From positions 3,856,973 through 3,920,972 of the forward strand of contig NZ_CP012159.1 of the NCBI RefSeq assembly GCF_001189295.1: 64,000 nucleotides of DNA, in the 5' to 3' direction. Origin of the DNA: Chondromyces crocatus (GTDB lineage: Bacteria; Myxococcota_A; Polyangia; Polyangiales; Polyangiaceae). Shown here in pieces: positions 33,025 to 42,119 of the stretch. The notes under the pieces were generated by a model, which made no database searches, was not told the origin of the DNA, and saw only the letters and a list, made by a program, of their open reading frames with translations. Every line of letters starts with the position of its first letter. Position 1 is the stretch's first letter. A program made the position numbers and the translations under genes.

Positions 33025-34413
33025 ATGGTTGTGACGCCGGGTTCCATCGTGGGAGGGAAGTACCGCATCGAGCGGCCTCTCTCGCGCGGTGGGATGGGAG
33101 CGGTCTGGGCGGCGCGGCACGTTCTCCTGGGCTCTCCGGTCGCGCTCAAGCTGATGGATCAGTCGTTCGCGTCGTCTCCGGCGTTCGTCGCGCGGTTCGA
33201 GCGCGAGGCGCGGACGGCGGCGCAGCTCGAGAGCCCCCACGTGGTGCGCGTCGCGGACTACGGCGTGGAGGACGGCACGCCGTACCTCGTGATGGAGCTG
33301 CTCGAAGGGGAAGACTTGAGCGCGCGGCTCAAGCGCGTGGGGCGGCTGTCGTTGATCGAGGCGACGGAGATCGTCGCGCAGGCCGGGAAGGCCGTCCGAC
33401 GGGCCCACGCCGCGGGGCTGGTGCACCGCGATCTCAAGCCGGGGAACCTGTTCCTCGCGCAGGTCGACGAGGGCGAGATCGTCAAGGTGCTCGACTTCGG
33501 GATCGTGAAGGAGACCCGGGGACAGATCCTCGGCGAGGTGACGCGCACGGGAGAGGTGCTGGGATCGCCGCACTTCATGAGCCCCGAGCAGATCCGGGGG
33601 GAGCGAAATGTGGATCACCGGAGCGATCTCTGGTCGCTCGGCGTCATCCTCTACCGGGCGTTGACCGGCGTGCTGCCCTTCGGTGGTGATCAGCTCGGGG
33701 CGGTGATGGCGAAGATCCTGATCGATCCCTTCACCCGGGCGACGCAGCTCGTCCCGGAGCTGCCGCCGCAGATCGATGAGTTCTTCCAGCGGGCGCTCGC
33801 GCGCGATCGGCTCGTGCGGTTCCAGTCGGTCCGGGAGATGATCGAGGAGCTGCAGCGCATCGCCGGGGTGCCCAGTCAGCTCGGCGCCGGGGACTCGTAC
33901 GGGCACAGCATGGTCCCGGTCGGCGCGACGACGACCCTGGGGAATCTCGGGTCCGGGGACCGTGAGGAGGTCCCCGTCAAGCGAAGCAAGCGCGTCGCGG
34001 CGATGTTGATGAGCGGCGGGCTGGCTCTGCTCACGGCGGGCGTGATCCTGACGGTGCTCTGGCAAGGAGAGCGCGAGAGCGCGTCGTCCTCGTCGACGCC
34101 GGCAGACATGCAGGTCCCCTTCACCGTGCTCGCGGTGGCGTCGGCGGTGATGACGTCGTCGGACGACGAGCGAGGTCCGGGGGGCGACGCGTCGGCCGCA
34201 CCACCCGAGGTGGAAGGCTCGCCCCCTGTCGCGCTGCCGCAGCAGGCCTCGGCGGCTGGAGGTGTGGTCGCCGTCTCGGCCTCGTCAGCGCAGCTCTCCT
34301 CGCCAGCGCTCGCGTCCTCGGCGACACCGGCGGCGCCAAGAGGCCTTGCGCCCAAGCCCGTCTCGTCCACGAGGCCGCGCAAGCCGCCCATGGATCCGAG
34401 CGAGATTCAGTGA
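33025..34413 (+). CDS. Hanks-type Ser/Thr protein kinase, membrane-anchored
   Basis: 462 residues. The kinase domain (about 13-285) has the glycine loop LSRGGMGAVW, ATP-binding Lys42 (VALKL), the catalytic loop LVHRDLKPGN (Asp136), DFG at 157-159, and the activation-loop end GSPHFMSPEQ. A single membrane helix follows (about 325-346, MLMSGGLALLTAGVILTVLW), then a Ser/Ala/Pro-rich tail of about 110 residues outside the cytoplasm with no recognisable domain. This is the PknB-like plan common in myxobacteria, phosphorylating unknown targets. ATG 33025 follows GGGAGG by eight bases. The next gene, a superoxide dismutase, starts 92 bp downstream behind its own ribosome site. Confidence 0.93.
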   Translation: MVVTPGSIVGGKYRIERPLSRGGMGAVWAARHVLLGSPVALKLMDQSFASSPAFVARFEREARTAAQLESPHVVRVADYGVEDGTPYLVMELLEGEDLSARLKRVGRLSLIEATEIVAQAGKAVRRAHAAGLVHRDLKPGNLFLAQVDEGEIVKVLDFGIVKETRGQILGEVTRTGEVLGSPHFMSPEQIRGERNVDHRSDLWSLGVILYRALTGVLPFGGDQLGAVMAKILIDPFTRATQLVPELPPQIDEFFQRALARDRLVRFQSVREMIEELQRIAGVPSQLGAGDSYGHSMVPVGATTTLGNLGSGDREEVPVKRSKRVAAMLMSGGLALLTAGVILTVLWQGERESASSSSTPADMQVPFTVLAVASAVMTSSDDERGPGGDASAAPPEVEGSPPVALPQQASAAGGVVAVSASSAQLSSPALASSATPAAPRGLAPKPVSSTRPRKPPMDPSEIQ

Positions 34414-34505
34414 GCCTGGAAGCGCGGAGGAGGACCGGGGGTCGATTGCGGTGGAGGAGCTGAGAACTATGGTTCCCTCGTTCCTACAAACGAAGGGGGA
34501 AAAGC

Positions 34506-35081
34506 ATGGTTCGTTCCTTGACGGCGCGGACGACGCGCGTGGGTCTCGGGCTCTCGGCGGTGCTGCTGGTCGCGGTGGCTCCGGCCTGCGGTGACGAGGA
34601 CGGGGGCAGCGGTGGCGCGGGAGCGACCGGGGGAACGCCGGCCCGAGCCGCCACCGCCGAGATCGCTCCGCTCGAAGACAGCGGGGTGCAGGGTACGGCG
34701 GAGTTCTCGGTCGCGGGCGAGGAGGTCACGCTCTCGATCACCATCGAGGGCGGGGGACCCGGAGAGCATGGGCTGCACATCCACCAGAACGGCGTGTGCG
34801 AGGGCGATGGGACCTCGGCGGGAGATCACTGGAACCCCGAGGGGCACATGCATGGGCACTGGAACGAGGGCGAGTTCCACCTCGGCGACATCGGCAACAT
34901 CACCCTCGACGCCGCCGGGCGCGGGAGCCTGACGCTGACCACGACGCGGTGGAGCGTGGGCGATGGGGCGCCCACCGACGTGGTGGGACACGCCGTGATC
35001 CTGCATGCGGATCCCGACGACCTGGCGAGTCAGCCCTCGGGCAATGCCGGGGCGCGGATCGCGTGCGGCGTCATCGAGTGA
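34506..35081 (+). CDS. sodC: Cu/Zn superoxide dismutase lipoprotein
   Basis: 191 residues. A lipoprotein signal (LSAVLLVAVAPAC) precedes a Gly/Ala-rich linker and a bacterial Cu/Zn SOD domain. Metal ligands are visible: H88GLH91IH93 for the copper pair region, GDHWNPEG (His108), a His-rich GHMHGHWNEGEFHLGDIGN segment, and GHAVILHADPDDLASQPSGN near the end. The disulphide-type cysteines (NGVCEGDG and IACGVIE) are present. It converts superoxide to peroxide and oxygen in the periplasm or at the outer membrane. The ribosome site AAGGGGGA lies just before ATG 34506. The gap to the next gene is 183 bp. Confidence 0.93.
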   Translation: MVRSLTARTTRVGLGLSAVLLVAVAPACGDEDGGSGGAGATGGTPARAATAEIAPLEDSGVQGTAEFSVAGEEVTLSITIEGGGPGEHGLHIHQNGVCEGDGTSAGDHWNPEGHMHGHWNEGEFHLGDIGNITLDAAGRGSLTLTTTRWSVGDGAPTDVVGHAVILHADPDDLASQPSGNAGARIACGVIE

Positions 35082-35264
35082 TCTCCGCCGTCGTGCGACC
35101 CGGCGCGACCCGCTGGTGAGGCCTCCGAGGACACTTGCCGTGTCACGGGAAGGCGAGGTCGATTTCTGGCCCACATGACGCACCTCTGAAGAGACCTGCG
35201 CGGGATTCATCATGGTAACCTCCCCTGGCCGCGCTGCAGTCGCGCGGGCCTTGGGAGGTGTGTG

Positions 35265-36560
35265 GTGAAGCGAAGGTCTTGGCTTCTCTGGGGATCCCTG
35301 GTCGGCATGCTCGGTCTGGGGAGCGTCGCGGCGCCTGGTTGCTCTGGCTCGGATCAGGGGAGCACGGGCCAGCCCTCGGGGGGCACGGGGGCAGGTTCGG
35401 GGGAAGGTGGCTCCGGCCAGGGTGGGGATCTGGGGATCGGCACGAACTCCTCGGGCAGCGGCTTCAATCCCGATGAAGCGTGCGCGGCTCAGTCGGCCGA
35501 AGCGACGCTGCAGAAGCGGCCGGTGGACGTGATCTTCATGATCGACAACTCCGGCAGCATGACGCAGGAGATCGTGTCGGTTCAGAACAACATCAACGAC
35601 AACTTCGCCGGGATCCTCCAGACGGAAGGCGTCGACTTCCGGGTGATCATGGTCGCCCGGCACGGCAACGCGGCGTCCAACCAGTCGATCTGCGTGTCGA
35701 TGCCGCTCAGCGGGACGAGCTGCAGCCCGATCCCGAACCAGCCGGTGAACAACCCGCCCATTTTCTACCATTACAGCCTCGCCATCGGCAGCCACAACTC
35801 GCTCTGCCGGGCCCTCGACAGCTTTGCGGGCGGCGTCGCCGATCAGTTCGGGTTCGCGCCCGGCGGCTGGTCCGAGTGGCTGCGCCCCGACTCGTTGAAG
35901 GTCTTCGTGGAGCTGACCGACGACGGCGTGACCTGCTCGACGACGAGGCTCTCGCCCAACGTGACCCTCAACGACGGCGACAACGAGGCGGGTGGCATCA
36001 CCGCAGCGGCGCAGTTCGATGCCGCGTTGCTGGCGCTCTCGCCGGAGCACTTCGGAACCGCGGACAATCGAAACTACGTGTTCTACAGCATCGTGGGTGT
36101 GTCGGACAACAACCCCCCCACGGCGCCGTACGTCGCCGCCGACCCGATGGTGACGACGCGCTGCAACACGGCGGTGGCTCCGGGGACGGGCTATCAGGCG
36201 CTGAGCCGGACGACGGGTGGGCTCAGGTTCCCGCTGTGCCAGGTCGGATCGTACAACGCGGTCTTCCAGGCGATCGCAGAGGGCGTCATCGCCGGGGCGA
36301 CGCTGGCGTGCGAGTTCCCCGTGCCTGACGCACCGCAGGGCGAGACGATCGATCTGAAGTCCGTTCAGGTGCAGTACACCCCGAGCGCGGGTGATCCGCA
36401 GATCTACGACCAGGTCGATGGCGCATCGGCATGCACCGCCGGTGCGTTCTACATCGAGGCGGACACGATCCGGCTCTGCCCGGATGCTTGCGCAGTCGTT
36501 CAGGCCGATGCGGCCGCGAAGATCGACGTGCTCTTCGCATGCGCAGCGAACATCGAGTGA
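35265..36560 (+). CDS. von Willebrand factor A-domain lipoprotein
   Basis: 431 residues. The signal (LVGMLGLGSVAAPGC) ends in a lipobox-like Cys, followed by a Gly/Ser-rich spacer (about 30-65) and a vWA domain with an intact MIDAS start DVIFMIDNSGSM (Asp94). Further on are VFVELTDDGVTC (the third MIDAS loop) and a Cys-containing C-terminal region (CEFPVPDAPQGETIDLKSVQ). Myxobacteria encode many such metal-dependent adhesion-type lipoproteins; a ligand cannot be predicted. GTG codons at 35262 and 35265 are adjacent; GGGAGG at 35253-35258 favours 35265. Confidence 0.88.
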   Translation: MKRRSWLLWGSLVGMLGLGSVAAPGCSGSDQGSTGQPSGGTGAGSGEGGSGQGGDLGIGTNSSGSGFNPDEACAAQSAEATLQKRPVDVIFMIDNSGSMTQEIVSVQNNINDNFAGILQTEGVDFRVIMVARHGNAASNQSICVSMPLSGTSCSPIPNQPVNNPPIFYHYSLAIGSHNSLCRALDSFAGGVADQFGFAPGGWSEWLRPDSLKVFVELTDDGVTCSTTRLSPNVTLNDGDNEAGGITAAAQFDAALLALSPEHFGTADNRNYVFYSIVGVSDNNPPTAPYVAADPMVTTRCNTAVAPGTGYQALSRTTGGLRFPLCQVGSYNAVFQAIAEGVIAGATLACEFPVPDAPQGETIDLKSVQVQYTPSAGDPQIYDQVDGASACTAGAFYIEADTIRLCPDACAVVQADAAAKIDVLFACAANIE

Positions 36561-36622
36561 TCCGTATCGCCAGGTTCCCTGGCTGCGCTTGACTTGCGCG
36601 TGGGTGCGCGGAAGATGACCCC

Positions 36623-37195
36623 ATGGTCCGGTTCCAGCGCCGCGCACCCCTCGTGTTCACCTCGTACGCGCCGCCACCTCCCGAGTCGTCGGAAGGGATG
36701 GTGCTCAACCAGGGGTTCCTGTTCACCCTGATGAGCACCGTCGCGGCCCCGGAGCTCAGCGAGGAGACGCTGGCGGCGCTCCGCGAGGTGGATCCGGAAT
36801 CCTGGTACGACGGGCAGCACATGGAGACGATCCTGAGCGAGCTGGAGGATCGGGATCCAGAGCTGCCGAGGAGCATCGGCTACAGCATCTACTTCATGCT
36901 CCGGCCCGAGATGGAGAAGGGCGGCACCGTCACCGGGTGCGTGTCGCTCCTCGAGCAACTCCCCATGATCTGGCGCATGGTGCTCCGGGGCGATCGGGGG
37001 GAGTTCCGCACCGAGCTGCTGGGCCCTGGCTGGGCTCGTGTGGAGATGGAGCAGCCGTTCAACTGCCGCTTCGAGGAAGGGGCGCTGCACGGGCTGCTCG
37101 AGTCCTGGGACGCGCGTGACGTGGCGATCGTCCACAACCCCTGCATGCGCGATGGCGCCGCGTGCTGCGTGCTCGACGTGCGCTGGTCGGGGTGA
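36623..37195 (+). CDS. Small putative sensor protein (V4R/TIGR02265-like), uncertain
   Basis: 190 residues. The pattern of a DPESWYDGQHMETILSEL helix, a long amphipathic helix, LRGDRGEFRTELLGPGW and a C-terminal HNPCMRDGAACCVLDVRW strand recalls the V4R/heme-NO-binding-like sensors and TIGR02265 proteins of myxobacteria. They share the C-x(4)-GA-x-C-x(4)-W ending. No signal peptide. It is followed after 29 bp by a STAS regulator, so the pair may work as split sensor and output, mirroring the fused protein at 27921-29360. Start ATG 36623 is the only good option. Family assignment is tentative. Confidence 0.7.
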   Translation: MVRFQRRAPLVFTSYAPPPPESSEGMVLNQGFLFTLMSTVAAPELSEETLAALREVDPESWYDGQHMETILSELEDRDPELPRSIGYSIYFMLRPEMEKGGTVTGCVSLLEQLPMIWRMVLRGDRGEFRTELLGPGWARVEMEQPFNCRFEEGALHGLLESWDARDVAIVHNPCMRDGAACCVLDVRWSG

Positions 37196-37224
37196 CGCGG
37201 CCGCGGGACGGGGAGGAGGAGCTA

Positions 37225-37929
37225 GTGAAAGACGGCGAGGTCGAAGGACCACTGACGAGCCGGCTGTCCGCCGAGGAGCTGAAGCTCGTCCGCAGCATCG
37301 GCGCGTGGATGCTCCGGTTGCTCCAGGGGCGCTACGACGAGGTGCCCGTCGTTTCCCCCAAGCGTGACGAGCTGGGCATCCTGGCGAACATGGTGGGCCG
37401 GGTGGCGACCTCGCTGCAGGTGGCGCGTGAGAAAGAGATCTCTCACCGCAGCGCCCTCGAAGAGAAGGTGCGGGAGCTGGAGGACGCGAGGGCGCAGCAG
37501 GAGGAGCTGATCGCGCTCATCCGTCAGCTCTCGTGTCCGGTGCTGGACGTGGAGGAGGGGATGCTGCTGGTGCCGCTCGTCGGCGAGGTGGATGCCGCCC
37601 GCGCGGAGCTGGTGACCACGGCGCTGCTGAGCCGCGCGTCGGCGACGGGCGCGGACACGGTGATCCTGGACGTGACCGGGGTGGCGCGGCTCGTGGGGCA
37701 CGTGGCGACGCTGCTGGCGCAGGCGGCGCAGGCGGTGCGGTTGATCGGGGCGCAGACGATCGTGTGCGGTCTGTCGCCAGAGAGCGCGCGGGAAGCCGTC
37801 GCGGAGGGACTCGACTTCGCCGGTCTCACGCCGTGCAGCACGCTCGCCTCGGCGCTGGCCATCGCGCGCAGGCAACGTCAGTCACGGCGCGGTGGTGGCA
37901 TGACGGCGCCCGCCTCGTCGCGCCGCTGA
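37225..37929 (+). CDS. STAS-domain regulator (RsbR-like), phosphosite-poor
   Basis: 234 residues: a HAMP-like helical N-terminus (LVRSIGAWMLRLLQG and ELGILANMVGRVATSLQVA), a coiled coil (EKVRELEDARAQQEELIALI), then a STAS domain (PVLDVEEGMLLVPLVGEVDA, ADTVILDVTGVARLVGHVAT, RLIGAQTIVCGLSPESAREA). The helix start that carries DT/DS plus Thr in related proteins reads VARLVGHVAT here, so the usual phosphorylatable residue is missing. GTG 37225 has a GGGAGGAGGAG box; a GTG at 37192 overlapping the previous stop is an alternative. It converges on the spermidine-synthase-like gene, with only six bases between stops. Confidence 0.82.
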   Translation: MKDGEVEGPLTSRLSAEELKLVRSIGAWMLRLLQGRYDEVPVVSPKRDELGILANMVGRVATSLQVAREKEISHRSALEEKVRELEDARAQQEELIALIRQLSCPVLDVEEGMLLVPLVGEVDAARAELVTTALLSRASATGADTVILDVTGVARLVGHVATLLAQAAQAVRLIGAQTIVCGLSPESAREAVAEGLDFAGLTPCSTLASALAIARRQRQSRRGGGMTAPASSRR

Positions 37930-37939
37930 GCGCGCTCAG
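37926..37939. terminator. 14-bp perfect palindrome spanning two stop codons
   Basis: CTGAGCGCGCTCAG contains TGA of the plus-strand STAS gene (37927-37929) and, on the minus strand, TGA of the convergent gene (37936-37938). It could form a small loopless hairpin or cruciform; termination is only suggested. Confidence 0.35.
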
Positions 37940-40900
37940 AGGCAGAGCAGCCAGCCGCGGAGGCCCTGGCAGGCGTCGAACCGATCGCGGTCGCGGGCTG
38001 CTCGACGGGCGAGCGGGTGGTTCCAGCGGGTGTAGCAGGTGAGGCGGGCAGCGAGCTGATCTCGGTCCCAGGGGGGGTGCGGCTCGACGTCGGCGAGGGC
38101 GCGCACGCAGAGGTCGTGCTCGCGCTGGGTGCCGGCAATGGCGATGCGGGTGGTCCTGCGGGCCTGGTCGAGGATGTGCACCGCGAAGGGCTCTTCGAGG
38201 GCGTCGAAGAGCAGCTTCGCCACCGGATCGGGGGGGCCGTCGGTCCGGCCGGGTGGGGCCGCGGTGGCCATCTCGCGGGCCAGCTCCAGCGAGCGGCCGA
38301 TGACCTGAGGGGATGACCAGGGGTCTCGGCGCATCTCCGTGAAGACGCGCGCGAGGCTCGTCGCGGCCTGTGCGCGCGCGCCTTTGCGGAACTGGAGGCG
38401 CGCGCGGTGGGCCTCGGCCTCCAGGGGGTGGGTGCGTTCGAGCGCGGTGATGATGGAGAGGGCGCTGTCGTCTCCGGCGTTGGCCATGCCTTCGGCGACC
38501 AGGGCCAGCTCGTTGATGCCGCGGGGAGGTCGCTCCTGGAAGCGCCACTTCGCGAGCGCGCCGTCGATGTTGCCCGTCACCCAGTTGAGGGCAGCCTGGG
38601 CACGGATCTCCCGGTCGAGCGCCAGGTCCTCGGGGATGGTGAATTCGGAGCCGTCGCCAGCGATCTGGAAGAGGCGATCCTCGTCGACCAGGTCCCAGTC
38701 CACGACGCCGTTCTGGAGCGCAGGGCGGCGGGTCTCGTCCTTTCGCAGCGGGAGGAAGGCGTCTTCCACGGTGCTGGAGCTGCCGACGTGCCGGGCGAAG
38801 CCGAACTCGACGCGGTTGTGGTCGTCGGTGTTCAGGGGGTGGGTGAGTTCGGCGCCAAACGTGGAGGCGAAGGCAGGAGAGGCGAGGTGGTGGGCGAGGA
38901 ACCCTTCGAGACCTTCGGTGCGCCACACGCGGGTGAGCGCGTCCCGGTAGGGGGGCGCTGCGAGCCGTGCGCGCAGTGCCGTCACGTCGTGGATGGGTTG
39001 CTCCATGGAGCCCACGAGGAGGAGGTCGTGCCAGCCGATGTACCAGGTCTCCACGTAAGGGAAGACCGAGCCCAGGGTCGCGTAGAGGGTGCGGAGGGTG
39101 TCGACGTCGATCTCGTACGCCTGGACCCACTGGAGGAACAGGCCGCCGGCGTTCATGCGGCCGCGAGCGGCCTCGTAGTACTCGCGGGTGAACAGGCTGG
39201 CGATGCCTGCGCGGTAGGGGTTCGAGGGTTCGGAGAAGATGACGTCGTAGCTGGCAGGGACGGTGAGCAGGATCTCGCGGGCGTCTCCGACGAGCAGGCG
39301 GAGGCGCGGGTTCTCGAGCGCGTCGTGGTTCACGAGGGCGCAGCGCTCGCCAATCTCCCGCATGGCCGGCTCGAGTTCGGCGACGTCGACGCGGGCGATG
39401 GACGGGACGGCGGCGAGCCACCCGGCGGAGCTGCCGGTGCCGAAGCCGATCACCATGGCGCTCTGCGGGTCGGGGTGGAGCGCTGCGCCGATGAGGCCAC
39501 CCATGATCTGGGTGGAGGCGTCGCCGCGGGCGTTGCCGTCGACCTTGCCGTTCACGACCATGGCCAGGCCGTCGGTGGCGTCGAGGGCGACGCTGCTCTC
39601 GCGGCCCTCGGTCTCCCAGACGATGACCTGACGCGCGTTCTGAAGGAAGGAGCGCGCGAGCGCCGGGGCGTCGAGGTACATCCTGTCCACGCGGCCTGCG
39701 CCGATCGGGCTGTGTCGGAAGGCCGCCGTGGGGCCGGTCGCCGCCAGGCAGAGGAGCGCGAGGACCATGGCCGCCGGGGCGGTGATGCGGAGCCTGCGGA
39801 GGGGGCGCTCTTCCGTGAGGGGAGACGCTGGCGCGGCGGCACGCTGGGGGGCGCGCAAGGGGAGGAGCCAGGCCGCGAGGCCCATGAGGATCAGGGTGAC
39901 CACCACGGCGCGCCACGAGCCGATGGCCGTCAGGCCAGGCAGCAGGATGAAGCCGCCGAGCAGCGAGCCCGCCATGGCGCCGAGGGTGTTGCACGCGGCG
40001 GCCGCGCCGACGTGCCGTCCGACGTGTTCGCGGCCTGCGCCCAGCAGCGCGATGAGGAGGGGGTACTGCACGCCGGCGACGAGGGCCGCGGGCAGGACGA
40101 CGATCGCGGTGAGGGCGAACCAGCCGGGGAGGAACTGGAGGAGCGGCGCGCCGGCGTCGGGGCGGAGGGCGAGGGCGAGGAGCGCGAGGCGATCGCCGAG
40201 CGCGAAGGGGATGGCCAGGCAGAGGGCTTCGAGGGCGCAGGTGAGGGCGAGGCCTTCCGCGGTCGGTCCGCGGCGAGTGGCTGCGGCGGTGGGGAGGGCG
40301 TCGGGGCGGCGTGAGGGGCGAGGTCTGCGGCGCGGGGCGGCGCCGTAGAGCAGGCCACCCAGGCCGATGCCGAGCAGCGCGACGGCGAGGATGAGGCCGA
40401 AGGTGTAGACGGAGCCGCCGAGGAGCGGTCCGAGCATGCGGTACCAGACCAGCTCCATCCAGAAGAAGACGAAGCCGGAGATGGCGGCGAACGCGAGGAC
40501 GAAGCGGGGCGGGAGGGGAAGCTCGGGAGACGCTTCAGGCAGGGCGTCGTGAGAGGGCTCCTGGGCGAGGGCGGGGGCGGCTTCGAGCGCGTGCGTGTCG
40601 GTCGAGGAGGGGGTCGGCTGGCGTGCGCTCGAGAGGAGCCAGCCGAGCAAGGCGACCACGACGTTGGCCACGCAGGCCGCCCAGAGGGTGTGGCGCGTGC
40701 CGAGCTGCTCGAGCAAGCCGAAGGTGGCGCCGACACAACCGAGCACGGCGCCCAGGGTGTTCGCTGCGTAGAGCACCCCGACGACGCGGCGCTGGGGGTC
40801 GTGCGGTGACGCGACGCTGCGGGCTGCGGCGGGCAGGGTGCCGCCCATGAGCACCGTCGGAGCGCCGAGCACGAGCGCTGCGAGCACCAGGCGGAGCAGG

Positions 40901-41265
40901 GTGCCGACGCCCATCCCGAGGTGGAACGTGCCCCCGACGCCACGGTAGGCGGCGCGCGCGAGGTCGAAGAGGGGCGGCGAGAGCGCGGCGAAGGCGGCGA
41001 TGGCCAGCTCGAGCACGGCGTAGAGCCGCAGCGGACGCGGGTGGGCGTCGGCGCGGCGGCCGAGCAGCAAGCTGCCCGCGCCCGTGCCGCCGATGAAGAT
41101 GGCGAGCACGGCGGCCGAGGCAGCCGTGGACGAGCCGAAGATCAGGCGAAATTCGCGCTGCCAGGCGATCTGGTAGACGAGGGCGGCGGCGCCCGATCCG
41201 AAGAGGAGGGCGGCCACCGCGAGCGGGGATGACACGCCCGGGCGCGGGCGCGAGCGCGAGATCAC
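37936..41265 (-). CDS. Membrane-fused spermidine synthase-like protein
   Basis: 1109 residues. The N-terminal half holds about 12 or more membrane helices of the MFS-like spermidine-synthase transporter type (SSPLAVAALLFGSGAAALVY, QIAWQREFRLIFGSSTAASA). The soluble part has a Rossmann aminopropyltransferase-like domain starting near residue 565, with the SAM-type loop MVIGFGTGSSAGWLAA near 605, VDVAELEPAM, LVGDAREILL and DVIFSEPSNPYRAGIASLFT. A helical TPR-like C-terminus of about 300 residues follows. Such fusions are widespread, but spermidine synthesis is unproven and the substrate may differ. It is the last gene of a three-gene unit; GTG 41265 overlaps the upstream PAS-STAS stop as GTGA. 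Confidence 0.85.
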   Translation of the reverse strand: MISRSRPRPGVSSPLAVAALLFGSGAAALVYQIAWQREFRLIFGSSTAASAAVLAIFIGGTGAGSLLLGRRADAHPRPLRLYAVLELAIAAFAALSPPLFDLARAAYRGVGGTFHLGMGVGTLLRLVLAALVLGAPTVLMGGTLPAAARSVASPHDPQRRVVGVLYAANTLGAVLGCVGATFGLLEQLGTRHTLWAACVANVVVALLGWLLSSARQPTPSSTDTHALEAAPALAQEPSHDALPEASPELPLPPRFVLAFAAISGFVFFWMELVWYRMLGPLLGGSVYTFGLILAVALLGIGLGGLLYGAAPRRRPRPSRRPDALPTAAATRRGPTAEGLALTCALEALCLAIPFALGDRLALLALALRPDAGAPLLQFLPGWFALTAIVVLPAALVAGVQYPLLIALLGAGREHVGRHVGAAAACNTLGAMAGSLLGGFILLPGLTAIGSWRAVVVTLILMGLAAWLLPLRAPQRAAAPASPLTEERPLRRLRITAPAAMVLALLCLAATGPTAAFRHSPIGAGRVDRMYLDAPALARSFLQNARQVIVWETEGRESSVALDATDGLAMVVNGKVDGNARGDASTQIMGGLIGAALHPDPQSAMVIGFGTGSSAGWLAAVPSIARVDVAELEPAMREIGERCALVNHDALENPRLRLLVGDAREILLTVPASYDVIFSEPSNPYRAGIASLFTREYYEAARGRMNAGGLFLQWVQAYEIDVDTLRTLYATLGSVFPYVETWYIGWHDLLLVGSMEQPIHDVTALRARLAAPPYRDALTRVWRTEGLEGFLAHHLASPAFASTFGAELTHPLNTDDHNRVEFGFARHVGSSSTVEDAFLPLRKDETRRPALQNGVVDWDLVDEDRLFQIAGDGSEFTIPEDLALDREIRAQAALNWVTGNIDGALAKWRFQERPPRGINELALVAEGMANAGDDSALSIITALERTHPLEAEAHRARLQFRKGARAQAATSLARVFTEMRRDPWSSPQVIGRSLELAREMATAAPPGRTDGPPDPVAKLLFDALEEPFAVHILDQARRTTRIAIAGTQREHDLCVRALADVEPHPPWDRDQLAARLTCYTRWNHPLARRAARDRDRFDACQGLRGWLLCL

Positions 41266-42110
41266 CCGCGGCGCCTTTGCGGTGTTCTGGATCCGGTGGC
41301 CATGAGCGCATAGGCGAGCGCGGCGCGCAGGGAGCCGAAGCTCTGCGCGTCCAGCTCGACGCCATGCTCGGTGAGCATGCGCGCCACCCCGGGGCCGAGA
41401 CCGGAGATCAGGCAGGTGGCCCCGAGGAGCCTCGCCGCACGCACCAGCCGCCCGAGGTGGTTGGCGATGGAGGAGTCGACGGCGTCGGCGCCGGTGAGGT
41501 CGAGGATGGTGTAGCCGGCGCTTCGATCCACGATGGCCTGGAGCAGCGCTTCGGTCATCCGCCCCGCGCGCCCCTCGTCGACGGCGCCGAGGATGGGGAC
41601 GACGAGCACGCCGTCCCAGAGATCGAGCACCGGCGTCGAGAGCTGGTCGATGGTCGCCGCTTGCTCGCGCTCACGCTGCCGCAGGTCTTGCTCGGCCTTG
41701 TGGCGCTCCGTGATGTCGAAGATCAGCGAGGTGACCCCGACGACCTCGCCGTCCGTGTCGGCGAGGACCGCGTTGTGCCACTCGCAGACGATGATCCGGC
41801 CGTCCTTCCGCACGTTCTCGTTCACCGTGCGCGCCGTCATCCGCTGGTCGAGGATGCTCTCCCAGTAGGCCTGGATGTGGGGCTTCAGGTCATCACCGAC
41901 GATGAGCTCGGGGCCGAACTTTCCGAGCGCCTCGCTGCGGGAGTAGCCGAAGATCTCTTCCGTCGTGGCGTTCCACTCGGTGACGCGGAAGTTGCCGTCC
42001 CACTCGATGACCCCGACCGGGGCGTGATGATAGAGCAGCGCGAGCTTGCGCCGCGCGTGAGCGAGCTCTTCTTCCAGGCGCCGGATGACTTCGTCCCGTT
42101 GTTCACTCAT
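41262..42110 (-). CDS. PAS-STAS regulator (RsbR-like)
   Basis: 282 residues. A short coiled N-terminus (VIRRLEEELAHARRKLALLY) leads into a PAS domain (HHAPVGVIEWDGNFRVTEWN, ATTEEIFGYSRSEALGK, ending VGVTSLIFDITERHKAEQD). The STAS domain reads STPVLDLWDGVLVVPILGAV, YTILDLTGADAVDSSIANHL and RLLGATCLISGLGPGVARML. Ser residues in AVDSSIANH can take the place of the phosphorylated Thr. It is probably a stressosome-type signalling protein. It sits nine bases after the VOC-IPT gene and overlaps the next gene by four bases, so it may control or report on that operon. Confidence 0.87.
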   Translation of the reverse strand: MSEQRDEVIRRLEEELAHARRKLALLYHHAPVGVIEWDGNFRVTEWNATTEEIFGYSRSEALGKFGPELIVGDDLKPHIQAYWESILDQRMTARTVNENVRKDGRIIVCEWHNAVLADTDGEVVGVTSLIFDITERHKAEQDLRQREREQAATIDQLSTPVLDLWDGVLVVPILGAVDEGRAGRMTEALLQAIVDRSAGYTILDLTGADAVDSSIANHLGRLVRAARLLGATCLISGLGPGVARMLTEHGVELDAQSFGSLRAALAYALMATGSRTPQRRRG

Positions 42111-42119
42111 AGGCAGCCC

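Noticed and set aside
38407..40314. Plus-strand 635-residue ORF
   Set aside because: Antisense of the spermidine-synthase-like gene; no recognisable motif.
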